From Cycas panzhihuaensis (Eukaryota > Cycadophyta), in contig CM041465.1 in NCBI GenBank assembly GCA_023213395.1, forward strand, positions 150,481,741 through 150,545,740: a DNA stretch of 64,000 bases, in the 5' to 3' direction. Each line of letters opens with the position of its first letter. Position 1 is the stretch's first letter. Positions 46,646-58,623 of the stretch are shown here, piece after piece. The position numbers and the translations under genes were made by a program. A model generated the notes under the pieces. That model was given only the letters and a program-made list of their open reading frames with translations, had not been told where the DNA came from and did no database searches.

Positions 46646-47710
46646 ATGGTTAAAATCATTCCCTTTAAATTAAATTCTCCTTCTTCTTCTAATTTTATTG
46701 ATCTAATTCCATTGTCTCAATCTTCTATTCCTTCTTCTTCTTCTTTTGAAGAAGAGGCATCACATCGTAATCAACCTTATGGAAGACTTTTTGGAACTCA
46801 AGTAATTAACCCAAATCTTCCCTTTTTAAATGAGTATTATTTTGCATAAGTCTTATGTTTATCTTTAGATAGAGGTGTTTCAATTTTGTCTATCGCAATT
46901 GGTCCTTTACCTCAACAAGTGATTTCATCCTCCTATAGTATGCCTATACCTATGATAGTTCCATTTTTTTTGTCTCCTCTTTTTATCATGTGGCTTAATA
47001 GATATGAAAAGAAACTATTATTACATAGGCATCCAAATTTAGCATCTGACAATGAGGATATTCTACCTACCACTTTGTCTCAAATTGATAAAATTTTACC
47101 CAATAGAGATCGAGAGATTAATTTGGTTTCAACTATTTCCTTCCTTCCTCATCACTCTATTAATGATTCCTCATCACCTCTTGTTTAGATGACTTTATTT
47201 GGTCATGATTATTCTTTTGACCATACTAAATTTAGATAAGTTTTCACTTTAACTTGGGAATTTATTGATAAACCAATCATGTTTATGCAAGTTTCCTTGA
47301 TTATTGAGTTTTTACCAACTCATCAAAATCTTGTGCTTAATGGTGCCCAAATTGTTAAGGTTTTATCTCCTCCATATAGTTTATTAAAGATTATTATCCT
47401 TGACAATCTCTTATGCTTAGATTATTTTAAGAATGATGAGGCAATCCTTGAGCATTTTATTGGCTCTAACCCTAGTCTTCCCCCTTATCATCATAAGCTA
47501 GGTTTTTCAAAACTAATTCATTCAAATTCACCACTAGCTACCCATTCTCAATCTGAGGGATTAATTTTTCTTATAGAACCCACTCCCTCTTATTGTAAAG
47601 AAGGCAAGGCTATGCTCATAGGAGAAACCCTTGATATTAACTTAGAGTTAGGGGATAAACCTAAAATCATCAAAGTTGGATCTAATTATTCATCTGAAGA
47701 GATTTCCTAG
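46646..47710 (+). pseudogene. Tat-2 protease-RT linker region
   Basis: Open stretches 46646-46849, 46886-47188 and 47279-47710. The last holds DYFKNDEAILEHFIGSNPSL and YHHKLGFSKL, homologous to Tat-1 at 35361-35678. A Ser/Glu-rich part (SIPSSSSFEEE) mirrors the Tat-1 acidic Ser-rich part. No protease active site is visible upstream. Confidence 0.75.
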
Positions 47711-48560
47711 TTTAAAGATCTTTTTCAAGAGTTTCATTATACTTTTGCTTAGGATTATAATGATATGCAGGGTCTTCATCCTAATACCATTGTTTATGAT
47801 ATCACTACTATCCTGAGCATTAAGCCTAAATGTTAGAAACAAAGACCCATTCATCCTTGCCTTTCTACTGTAATCAAATAAGAAATATAGAAACTATTGA
47901 AAGTTAGATTTATTAAAAGTGATGATTATTCTCAATCGGTTTCTAATATAGTTTTAGTTGCTAAAAAGAATGGATTTATCCAAATTTATATTAATTTCTG
48001 AGATATCAATGATGTTTTTCCTAAAATCAATTTCCTTCTTCATTTTCTAGATTAAATTTAGAACCAAACTACTGGCTTTGAAGTCATGTCTCTTATAGAT
48101 GGTTTCTCTAGATATAATTAGATTTCTATTACACCTCAAGATTATCATAAAATAGCTTTAACTCCTCCTTAGGGAACTTTTATTTACAAAGTCATGCCTT
48201 TTAGATTAAAAAATGCTAGAGCTATTTACTAGAGAGCCATGGTCTTCATTTTCCATGACTTGATTAGTAATATCATTATTGTGTATCTTGATGATATGAT
48301 TGCCCTTTCTCGATGATGATAAGACCATGTTAGTGACTTCTATATAATCTTTGAAAGATATTATAAGCATCACTTATGCTTGAATCCCTCTAAATATGTC
48401 TTTGTAATTACTTCTAAAAGAATGTTGGGTAATATTATTTATCATGACAAAATTAGGATTGAACCTGATAAGGTCAAGGTAATTGTTAGAATGCCTCCTC
48501 CCAAAACACAAGAGTAAATTAAATCCTTATTAGAGAGACTTGGTTTCTTAGGTACTTTAT
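47710..48560 (+). pseudogene. Tat-2 reverse transcriptase
   Basis: FKDLFQEFHYTFA, then RFIKSDDYSQSVSNIVLVAKK and NGFIQIYINF (about 47910-48000), TTGFEVMSLIDGFSRYN (first catalytic Asp), DYHKIALTPP-stop-GTFIYK, VMPFRLKNARAIY, IFHDLISNIIIVYLDDMIAL (active site YLDDM, about 48245-48310), LNPSKYVFVITSKRMLGNI, MPPPKTQE. The active-site motif is intact but stops, mostly TAG, interrupt it. Confidence 0.9.
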
Positions 48561-49060
48561 CACTAATTTTACCTTATATGGAAAACCTCTCACTAATCTT
48601 CTCAAAAAAGAAGCTTCTCTTGAGTGGGCCTCTCAAGCTTAAGAATCTTTTGATAAATTAAAATAAGAATTAGTCTTTGCTCATGTTCTTACCCCTCTAA
48701 TTTTTAGTAAGCCTTTTATTTTATATAATTCTTCCATTGATGAGTTATTAAAAGGCATGTTGGTACAAAAAGATGACTTTGGTAAAGAGAAAACTATCTA
48801 CTTCATTAATAGAATACTAGTTGCCATAGAGCTTCACTATCCTCCTATATAAATAGAATGTCTTTCTTTGATCTTCACTACTAAGAAGTTATTCTATTAT
48901 CTCCTTGGTAATATAATATTCCTTATCATCCAATCTGATCCCATTAGATATCTTTTAATTAAATCAAACCTCACTAGGTATTTAGGTAAATGGTCATTAT
49001 TACTACAAGAATTTAATTTTTAGATCTTCAATCAAAAGTCTAATAAAGGAATGGTTGCAA
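48560..49060 (+). pseudogene. Tat-2 RT-linked RNase H
   Basis: Frames shift often. ILYNSSIDELLKGMLVQKDD-like sequence near 48720-48775, EKTIYFINRILVAIELHYPP near 48787-48850, IECLSLIFTTKKLFYYLLGN near 48855-48915, and IIQSDPIRYLL near 48930-48960 parallel Tat-1 at 34125-34367. Confidence 0.75.
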
Positions 49061-49169
49061 TTGAGATCATAGTTGATTCTCCTTTACCAAATCTTGATAA
49101 CTAACCTATTGATGATAAACTCACTAATGAACATATCCTCTAAATATAAGCTATCTCGCATGAAGATCC

Positions 49170-50390
49170 ATGATAAGAGGAGATCAAGGGTTACTTATAA
49201 GGTCAATCTTTTCCTTCTTCTTATACATCGAAGAAGAGAAGGAGAATTTGGGCTACTACTTGACATTGTCTTTACTTGATAATATTCTTTATAAATGTTC
49301 CTTCAATAGGATTCTATTGAGATGCCTCTCCCTTGATGAAGCTCTTATGGCCTTAATACAATACCATGATGAAATATGTGGCAATCACTTTGGAGGCCAA
49401 TCCACTAGTTAGTGTATCCTTCAAATGGGATACTATTGGCCTACCTTATTTAAAGATGCTCATGCCTATATTTGAAAATATAAGAAATGCTAATCCCATG
49501 CTACTTTAATTCATAAGCTATCTTAAGAATTAAAGTCCATAATTTCTCCTTGGCCCTTTTCTCAATGGGGTTTAGATCTCATTGGGTGAATCTTTCCTAC
49601 ATCATCTAATGGAATATTTTACCAGATGGAGTGAGGACATTCCACTAGATTTGACCACAGGAAAGATAGTTGCTACTTTCATTTTTTAATATATTATTTG
49701 TAGATTCAGGGTTCTTGATGTCATCATCATTGATAATGGATCTTCATTTTGTAATCCTCATGTGAATGAACTATGTGATAAATTTTATATCACACATAAA
49801 CTATTGGCCCCATATCATCCATATGAAAATGGTCAAGTTGAAGCCTTTAATAAAACTTTGGCTAAGATTTTAGCCAAGATTATAACAAACTTACATTATG
49901 ATTAGCATGCTCAGTTATTTCCAGTATTATAGGTATATCAAACCTTAATTAGAAATGCTATTAGTATGATCCCTTTCTCTTTGGTCTATAATGTTGAAGT
50001 AATTATTCCTTTAGAAGTCAAAATTCCTTCATTACAAGTTTTATTAAAAGAATGTACTAATGAAGATTTTCAAAGAGAAGTACATCTTTTGGAATTAGAG
50101 AAAGTCAATGAAACCTGACTATTAATGTTTCAAAATAACTTGGCTTCTAAAACAAGGATTCAAGCTACTCATGATAGGTAGCTTAGACCTAGAAAATTTT
50201 GTGTTGGTGATAAAGTGTTAAAATTAGAATATCTTTATATAAATAATAAAAATTCTCTCTGAAATGGTTTGGACCCTACTTGGTTATTGGAAACATAGAG
50301 AATGGTGCCTACTAAATTTCTATATTAGAGGATTTGGAGTTTAAGAAGCCTATTAATTCCTAATTCTTAAAGAAGTTCTATGCCTAATGG
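49170..50390 (+). pseudogene. Tat-2 integrase with zinc-finger region
   Basis: Unlike Tat-1 it keeps the N-terminal finger region: CSFNRILLRCLSLDEALMAL, YHDEICGNHFGG (the two His), MGYYWPTLFKDAHAYI and KYKKC (about 49290-49490). The core has PWPFSQWGLDLIG (first Asp, about 49550), IIDNGSSFCNP (second Asp, about 49730-49760) and YENGQVEAFNKTL (catalytic Glu, about 49820-49860). The C-terminal part has KWFGPYLVIGNIENGAY and ends FLKKFYA near 50390. Many stops. Confidence 0.85.
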
Positions 50391-51015
50391 CATCATGTCT
50401 TTATAATGAGGATAAACTGTAGCCCCAAAAAGTTATATTATCTAATAAGCTAAAACTATGGATAATTTCCTTCTTTAATTACTCTTTACGTTCTTTCAGT
50501 TTTCTTTTGAATATCAACCATGTAAGACTACTATTCTCTTTTGGCATAGGCATTGTCTATGGAATCTTTCTTTTATCATCACCTTTTATGTTTTTTTCTT
50601 TTAAGCTCTAACCTTATACGAGAACTTCAGCCCCAAATTTCAACCTTGATAGTTATTTATAATATAAGGTTTACTTTATCGACTTCAATTATTATACCAA
50701 TTGTTTAATCCATCTCTTATATCTTTTTCTTTACTCTACAAATTTCTCTTTGCTCATATATCACCTACTTTTCATTTTTTATTAATCCTTGTTTTACTCT
50801 ATTTTCACTCTTGAGGTGAATATTTATTTTTCTACCTTTACTTTATGTTTAGAGACATCGTGATTTAGATTTCCTTTGTTCCCTCTAGTTTGATCTTTAA
50901 GAGGTTTAGTTCCTCATGTCCTCTTTTGGTTTCATTAAAAATGAGCAATCCTTATTACATTGAGAGGGAGAATTTCATAATTAAATGATTGTTGTGGTCT
51001 TTCTCTTAAAAAAAA

Positions 51016-51051
<36 letters not shown>

Positions 51052-51399
51052 GAAAGAAGAAAGTAAAAAAAAGAAGAAGAAGAGTAAAATAGAAAATATA
51101 TTATTGTTACCATCCTCTTGTAATCTAGGGCAAGTCACGTGATAACTTTATCACCACCTATATTTACTATAGGTTGGGATCATTTGGGTGGGTCATTTAG
51201 GATTTTCAAATCTAGTTGCTTAGGCCCCTTATGGTCTTAATTATGATTGAACCCTATTTGACATATTTTGAATTATTGGTTATCATCCTAGTTATGATAT
51301 TATCATTTACTCCTTGTAGTTGAAACCGCTCTCCTATTATTTTACACTAATTCTTCACTAATTAATTCCCATAATTACTCTTCAATGATCACTTTGTCT
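50391..51399. other. Tat-2 spacer between integrase and extra RNase H
   Basis: A+T-rich, no domain seen. It contains an A-rich block with a 28-base A run (51020-51047). Confidence 0.5.
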
Positions 51400-51830
51400 G
51401 TAAATTCAACTCTTATTTTTCCTATAGCATTGGGTATATTCATTGATGAAGGTAGTAGAGGCAACCCAGGACCATCTATTGCCACATGGGTAATATATGG
51501 TCAATTAAAAAATATCTTTTATCTATTAGCTTATTTATACCTAGAGTAACCAATAATGAAGTTGAGTATTCTACAATTATATAAGCCTTGTTAGATGTTT
51601 CCTAGTTCTATAATGGTTTTATTATTATCTACTATGATTCTCAAGTTGTCATTTATTAGTTGGTTAGTATTTATAAAATCTATTCTCCACAAATCTTTAC
51701 TATTTATCATCAGGCTTCATCATTGATGTCCTTATTCTCTTTAGTTACTATCCAATATATTCCATGATTCTTTAATATTGAAGTTAATATCCTAATTTCT
51801 TTTATCCTAGATAACTACCTTGAGTAGATT
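51400..51830 (+). pseudogene. Tat-2 extra RNase H domain downstream of integrase
   Basis: LGIFIDEGSRGNPGPSIATW (about 51430-51490) matches the Tat-1 domain opening IFTDGRSRGNPS; an inserted Glu codon sits after the Asp. After a frameshift, TNNEVEYSTII (about 51548-51580, catalytic Glu), then IIIYYDSQVVIYQ-like (catalytic Asp, about 51625-51660) and LVSIYKIYSPQIFTIYHQAS. It ends with the FNIEVNIL block (family N..AD). It covers more of the fold than the Tat-1 copy. Finding it in the same place after integrase in a second element argues that this is real architecture, not a chance insertion. Confidence 0.78.
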
Positions 51831-52749
51831 TCGTTTTATATTGGGGGCACCTCACTTCAGAATGAGTATAAACTACCACTCCATAAAGAGTATAAATTAT
51901 GGGTCTTGAAAGCTAGAATATGAGTTTTATAAAGGTCAAGTTGATAGGTTTAAGATAAGATGAAAACTTAAGAAAGATAGACTCACATGAGAATTATGGG
52001 TCGAGAAGGATCTTGATAGGGGGAAAGTCCCTAAAAGCCTATTATCTCTAGAAGGAGCTAATGAGGAATCTTATATACGCAAGAAACTAGATGTTTATCA
52101 AGTGAAACTTATCTTTCATTTCATAAATAGTGTGTTTCTCTCTAGATATATTATATAGATACAATCTTCATCTAATATTTGTAATATTTATCCTAAGCAT
52201 GATGTGAATTTTATAAGTTTTTCTTACAAAGAAAAGTTTGTGTTATTCCATCTTCTATTCTTATAAACTTATTACCATTTGTTCTTCAAATGGTTTTAAA
52301 TTTATGAGAATGGAATTGGTAAATCTTTTCCATCTACTTCTTCCTATTCTTTAGCCTATTTTCTTCCCCTTATTCTTCTTTATATTTCTTATTTCTAAGA
52401 CCCTCCTTCACTCTAAAATAAGTATAAACTACCATGTATATATCAATGAAAAAAAAAAAATTTTGAATGACAAAAAAAAAGAAAAACTTCTTTTGTATGC
52501 TTTCACAATCAATCACATTGATAAGTATACATACCTTACATGATATGTGTAGTGGGGAATAAGGGAAGAATAAGTTAGAGTCAATGATCATCCATGTTTT
52601 CACATAAGAAATGATGAAAATAGTATATATATGAATATGATAAAAATACATCTATTATCATGTAGCTCATAATACAATATTGGAGGCTATCAAAGGCCTC
52701 ATATCTCCTACTACATCACTCCTTCCCACCTCCTCTCTATATAAAAATA
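51831..52749. other. Tat-2 spacer
   Basis: No recognisable domain. A-rich runs near 52447-52483. Confidence 0.4.
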
Positions 52750-54530
52750 TCATGATCTCTATGATCCATGGTGAGATCATCCATGTTTGGTACCTAGCAC
52801 CATCTTCTCATCCCGACCTGGAGTATATCCATATGTCAACTCCCTCCTCGATGGCAGTTGTCTACCCTATTGGACTGTGGTACTCTCTAATGGTGTGATA
52901 TGTGCACCTATCTATACCAAAGTCATCCTTCAAAGATGATGTCTCTCATCCTCTAATGCCTTGAGCTTGGTCTCTTAGAGCCTTAACTCCATCCTCATAT
53001 CCTAAGCATATCCTGAGCTCATAATGCATGACCAAAACACTCAATCTAATCTCCTAGTAGAGTGTGATCAATAGCATTCTATGTTAGAGGCTTCTCCAAT
53101 GTAGATACACAAGCAAATATTAGCTCCAATTTCCTTTAGATTTCTTACATGGCCAAACTCCCCTCACCTTCTCATAAAAAAAATGAATCATGATTAGCCT
53201 CTTATAAAAAAGAATAGATAATTAAAAGAAGATGATAATTAATCATATCTAAATCATAGAAATCAACATACATCCTAATTGACCTCCTCCTAAGGAGTCT
53301 ACCACCATCCCCTCTCTTGGCTATACTATTGTCTTTGCTAGAGGCTATTGAGTGTCCTCTCCTCCTCTTCCTCTCATATCATCACCTAGTACTCCTTGGC
53401 CATCAATTGACCCTAACTTCATGCTCTATATAGAGCCTCCTCATCCACTATTATGTGCACCATCTATCTTTTAAGGCATATCTCTTTATCCTCTCCTACC
53501 TCTTCCTATTGATGGCTCTCATCTCTCTCCTTTCCCAGCTTTCCTTTTCAGCTACTGACCCGCCTCTCCACTTCCTCCTCATCTACCTAACTATTGCCCT
53601 TTATCTCTTCATCCTTTACCTCCTCCTCTACCTCTTCCTCTCCCTCTAGCTATAATGGAAACATCCTCTACTACTACCCTCTCAACTACATATACTTTGT
53701 TATCACTCCATGTTGGTAGCCCATCATATAAATCCTCTACCAACTACCTTCTAGTCATCCTACTCAACAAAGAACTATGAGTAGTCCTCGCTACTATTAC
53801 TACTTTACTATGAATCTAGGCTCTCATATACCACATATTCATCCCTAGATCCATAATGGATAGCTCTCCTAGAACTCCCCCTGGTCTCATTAGAGGGATA
53901 TGGTTATATAACTAGCACATGAGGATCAAACTATAAGAGAATCCTCCTTGTCTTTATTTCTTGATCCCAGATAATTGGAGAATCATACTATCTAATATAT
54001 GTCAACCTAGTTCATCCGTGTGTCCTCCTCATAAGCTTTAATAACTCCTATCCCTTAAGTTTAAACCATTATAAAATTCTACTTCCTCACAATCTAAAAG
54101 ATGATAATTAAGGCTATCTTATTCTAAAGAACTAAGATCCCCTCTACTATCCACATTGACTTAATAGATACTCTATGGGAGCCAATCTAATTAACAAGTT
54201 CTATGAGATACTAACTACATGTCTCCTAGGACTTGTCATCTATGACCTTGCTTAATTGGATCCCCCTCCTATGCCAATCCACTCCCAAAATCCTACCAAA
54301 TTCTTTAGGAGTGATTGAGATATCCCTAATCCCTCAAACTCTAAATACATTCTTCTTAAGGATCTAATAACTAATAAAATCATAAATAATCTCATAGTCC
54401 ATGACTAATTGAGTTGACCCACTCACTTAAGACAACCCACATCTCCTCAATCAATCATAATCCTTTATTGTTAACCCACTTACTAGTTATCCAATTTCCA
54501 ATCCTTTATTTTCCTTAGTATCTATCCTCT
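52750..54530 (-). pseudogene. Tat-2 antisense plant-mobile-domain-like ORF
   Basis: On the strand opposite to Tat-2 pol. Near 54365-54240 it reads ILKKNVFRV, a stop where Trp fits, then GIRDISITPKEFGRILGVDW and RRGIQLS. This is the plant mobile domain signature (family pattern .FHLP.GE.TITP.DF..I.GL...G.PI). A Gly/Arg/Glu-rich hinge follows near 53650-53580. The end (about 53000-52920) reads MRMELRL, LKALEDERHHL, a short coiled-coil-like piece. The order of domain, hinge and coil equals that in Tat-1. Stops and frameshifts are dense. Confidence 0.6.
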
Positions 54531-54764
54531 TTAGAGGCTACATCATATAAAAATGACTTTGTTAGTATCAAGTTTTAATTTAGTTTTTATCTTTTCTTTA
54601 TTTTTTCCTTTCTCAAAACTAAAAAGGTGATCTCCCAACTAAAAATATGATTTTCCAATTTTATTTTATATCATAAAATTGAGGTTTTTACCCTTTTATA
54701 ATGTTTTTAGTGTTGTTGTAATATTTTTGCCTCTGGATTACTGTATCTTTTAGAATGGAATTTA

Positions 54765-55494
<730 letters not shown>

Positions 55495-55885
55495 GATTTT
55501 AACTACTAATATGCTTAAACTATGGTAGCCTATTACTCCAAAAATTCACTTATTAAAGAGCCTAAACTATGATAGTGAATCACTCTAAAAACTTATTTGT
55601 TAATGAGTCTAAGACTATGATAAAAAATAAGCTCTAAAACATGAACATTAATGAGCCTAAATTATGATAATAACACTCTAAAATTTTCATTGTTAAGGAG
55701 TTTAAACTATGACAACCCATTCTTTCAAACTCTGAAAACCATCACTTATTAATGAGCTTGAAAACTATGACAGTCTATCCCTAATACTTTGCTAAAAGAA
55801 CTTTCCCTCTAAAGCATGATTAATGAGGTAAAATTATGACCACTCGGTTACTAAGCCCCATCTAATCAATGAGTCTTACTGGTAG
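55495..55885. repeat. Imperfect tandem array, ~45-55-bp units, about 7 copies
   Basis: Units carry (TTA/AT)TAATGAGCCTAAACTATGA then a variable part with CACTCTAAAA. They recur near 55510, 55561, 55608, 55656, 55700, 55755 and 55830. Unit length varies and later copies fade. It lies downstream of the Tat-2 antisense ORF and could be part of that element's 3' region. Confidence 0.65.
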
Positions 55886-56930
55886 TATCATTAATTGAGT
55901 TAAGTTCTTAAGCCCTATCTAGTTTATGAATATCTTTGATAATACCTTATATTGAATAAGTGATAAGTGTCATCTTATCTATGGGCATCCTTGTGATTTT
56001 TTAATTGTAAAGCCCTATTTATTTGATAGGCATTTTGGTAACACTCTTAAGATAATGTTATAATGAAGTTAGGGTTCTTTTTAGTAGTAGCCTTAACAAT
56101 TTTCTTTTCCATCCTTCTGAAACACTCGCTACGGGGTGGTGATCCAACATCTAGCAAAAGGATATAAGAGTACGCTATGCTAACTAAGCTAGGTAATGAG
56201 GACCTCACCTCGCAGGGTATCCGTGTACTGGAGCACGGGTTCGGGACTGCAAGGTGCCTGGTTGCTTCCTAGTAGCTGTGTAAAACAAGGCCTTCCTACC
56301 CTTCGGATGGCCGGAAAGGAGAGGGAATGCCTTGCGCGTTGCGTCTTCTTAGGGCAATGAGAAGGCAACGAAGGGAAGGGCAACTAACTAATGTGCAAGC
56401 AAATGTGGTAAAAGGTGTGATGGAGGGGCAGCTCAGATACGATGCAAGCAAGCTATCTATGCTATGCTATATAAAGCAAGAAATAATGCAAAAAGATGAA
56501 TGCTTTCCCTTTTTCCTTTATGTTCTTTTACAATTTCCTATCTACTCAGACAAATGTATGAAAAGGAAATAGCGTAAAAGGGGATACATAGAAAGTGAGG
56601 AGAATACCTGGATTTAGTGCCTAAATAGAGGTGCGGCTCATCTCTCTAAGTCCTGCTCCTTCCTTCTCTGTTTGCCGTGCATGCAACGTCGATCGGCGGT
56701 AGTTGCCGGAAGCGATGGAAGAGGGGTTTACTTACCTCCCCTTAAGCATGAAAAACCAAGTAAAGCAGAAGAAATGGAAAAAAGCTTAAAACTAAAGAAA
56801 GAGAGGTACTACGCGAGGAACTAACCTGCAATGGGCTCGTCCCGCGTATCGCTCCACCAATGCGCGATCCTGCAAACAGGTGAGAAGAACACCTTCCTCT
56901 CAGAAGAGAGGCCACAAGATATACCAAGAA

Positions 56931-56955
<25 letters not shown>
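56931..56955. repeat. (AT)n microsatellite
   Basis: 25-bp AT run inside the solo LTR. Confidence 0.95.
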
Positions 56956-56961
<6 letters not shown>

Positions 56962-57991
56962 AATCAAATGAAACTGAGATCTAAGCTAAGCATCGGAATG
57001 TAACAAAATAAAATAGCAACATACACGAAATGGTCTCACCACCATGTACCATGAAAACACTCGAAAGGGAACGGAGTATAGCCTCGGGATGGCTAACTCA
57101 CCCACGGGAGACCTCCACGGAACTTGGGAAGGAAAACTAGTTGGCAATGAGGTAGTGACGGGTTGTCTATGCCAATCAGAATGCCCTAACTAAATCCCCT
57201 AAACTCCCTTAGCCCGTTCCCTAAGAAAGCACGTATGGTAAAGGGAAAGAGGACAAGGGACGGAACCCTTAGGGAGAAGGACAGCAATGGGGGACGGAAC
57301 CCCACCTACCTCCCTCAAATCCTTGTATGTACACCTTTACACTGGCTAACTAAGGAAAGAGTAAAAGAGGTAGCTTAGGGAAAATGGAGGGGCTCCAAAG
57401 AAATAACAGGAAGGTACCCCTAATCTAGAGCAATACTATGAAGAGAACTATAGCTAACTAGGATCACATTCATTGAGAAACAAAAGAAATAAAAGAAAGA
57501 AATGAATTTGTAAGTAGAAACAAGAAGTACCTTGTATGGGGAAGATCAAGCATGCACTTTGCCACTAGGAACAGCAGCAATAAACAACATATAGGGATTG
57601 ATCATGAGTAGTTCTTGCAAGAGTGTAGATGAAGGAAACTCTTTGCAAGTTTGGAGCCTTGGAGATTGGCTCTTGAAGCAGCTTTTTGGGTGAAGAAGTC
57701 ACTTGAATCCTTGAGCACCTGTAAAGAAGAATGGAGCTTGCTATGGAGAGCAGTAGGGGGCAGCAATGGCCCTACGAATCCAGCTAATGGTAGCCCACTT
57801 CACCTTTGTCCAGTTGCTGTGTATGTTGTTTTCTTTTTCTGTGTGTTTTCTTGTGTCAAAATTAGAAATTCTCCTTAGAAGTTTTAAAAATGGCCAAAAG
57901 ATCTCAAAAATGGGGAGTAAAATCCTCTTTATCCCCCCTGTTCATAGTAGGTGAACATTGGGGATGTCAGGGTGACTCGAATCAATCAATG

Positions 57992-58032
57992 CCACGCGGC
58001 AGTTTCGCGAAAAAATAGAAACTGTCGCGTGG
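57992..58032. repeat. LTR stem-loop, 15-bp arms
   Basis: CCACGCGGCAGTTTC and GAAACTGTCGCGTGG pair at 14 of 15 positions around an 11-base loop. A shorter stem-loop occupies the same position in the Tat-1 LTR (27474-27505). Confidence 0.88.
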
Positions 58033-58623
58033 TTCTCTTTTTTTTTAATTTCAAACAGTCGTACCATAACAAACTCTTCGGTACCGCTGCAAACTCTATG
58101 GTACCGCTAAGTTTATAGTGGTATCAGCCTGGAATCAAAAACAGAGAAAAATAAGCAAAAACATCAAGTTTTAGAGCAAAAATCAAGGCTAAACATTAGT
58201 TAGAGCAATTGGGGGAATGCCCAGGCAATGGGCAAGTACTCAAAATAATGCAAAGAGTCCTAACTAAGGATTAAATCAGGCTTAGGAAGAATTGCAACAT
58301 AAGCAACATGTTGTAATAGGAGCAAAAAGGACTGATGGAAACATCCCAGGGGACCGTGGAGACAACGTGGGTGGCTGTGCGCCATACGAGGTGTAGCATT
58401 CGCTGAGGAATGCCCCCGCTGTGAGTCGTCATAGGCTGATAGTGTGCCGTAGGCACATGCATTATGAGCAAGTAGAAAAGCAATGCGTGCAGGCAGGCAT
58501 ATGTTAAGCAACCTACTCTAAATAACCTCAATCAAGCATGGGCAAGAAAAGTAAGAAAATATACCTTAATAAACCTGCGTCGATGCGTCTCGAGTCCATT
58601 CCTAGTAGTTGGGAAACACCTTC

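Larger units (their letters stand above)
46560..54540 (+). mobile_element. Tat-like element Tat-2, 5'-truncated and decayed
   Basis: Plus-strand copy of the same gypsy lineage as Tat-1, lacking recognisable gag and protease. In order: linker (46646-47710), RT, RNase H, integrase (to about 50390), extra RNase H (51400-51830), then a PMD-like ORF on the minus strand (about 54530 down to 52750). Shared linker words (DYFxNDEA.LEH, HHKLG) and FLKKFYA at the integrase end tie it to Tat-1. It is far more A+T-rich and stop-laden than Tat-1. LTRs belonging to it were not identified. Confidence 0.82.
56118..58618 (-). repeat. Solo Tat-type LTR, 2501 bp, with perfect target duplication
   Basis: Plus-strand TGAAACACTCGCTACGG...GTTGGGAAACA parallels the Tat-1 LTR ends TGGAATCACGTCTATGG...GCGGGAAACA. 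Internal similarity includes CGTCATAGGCT and the GGTACCGCTAAGTTTATAGTGG block. The 5-bp flanks are both CCTTC (56113-56117 and 58619-58623). No internal element sequence is present, so this is the product of LTR-LTR recombination. It keeps many CG dinucleotides, suggesting a more recent insertion than Tat-1. Confidence 0.9.

Noticed and set aside
51020-51047. Poly(A) run as a LINE or SINE tail
   Set aside because: It lies inside the Tat-2 spacer, with no upstream LINE ORF, no SINE boxes and no target duplication visible.
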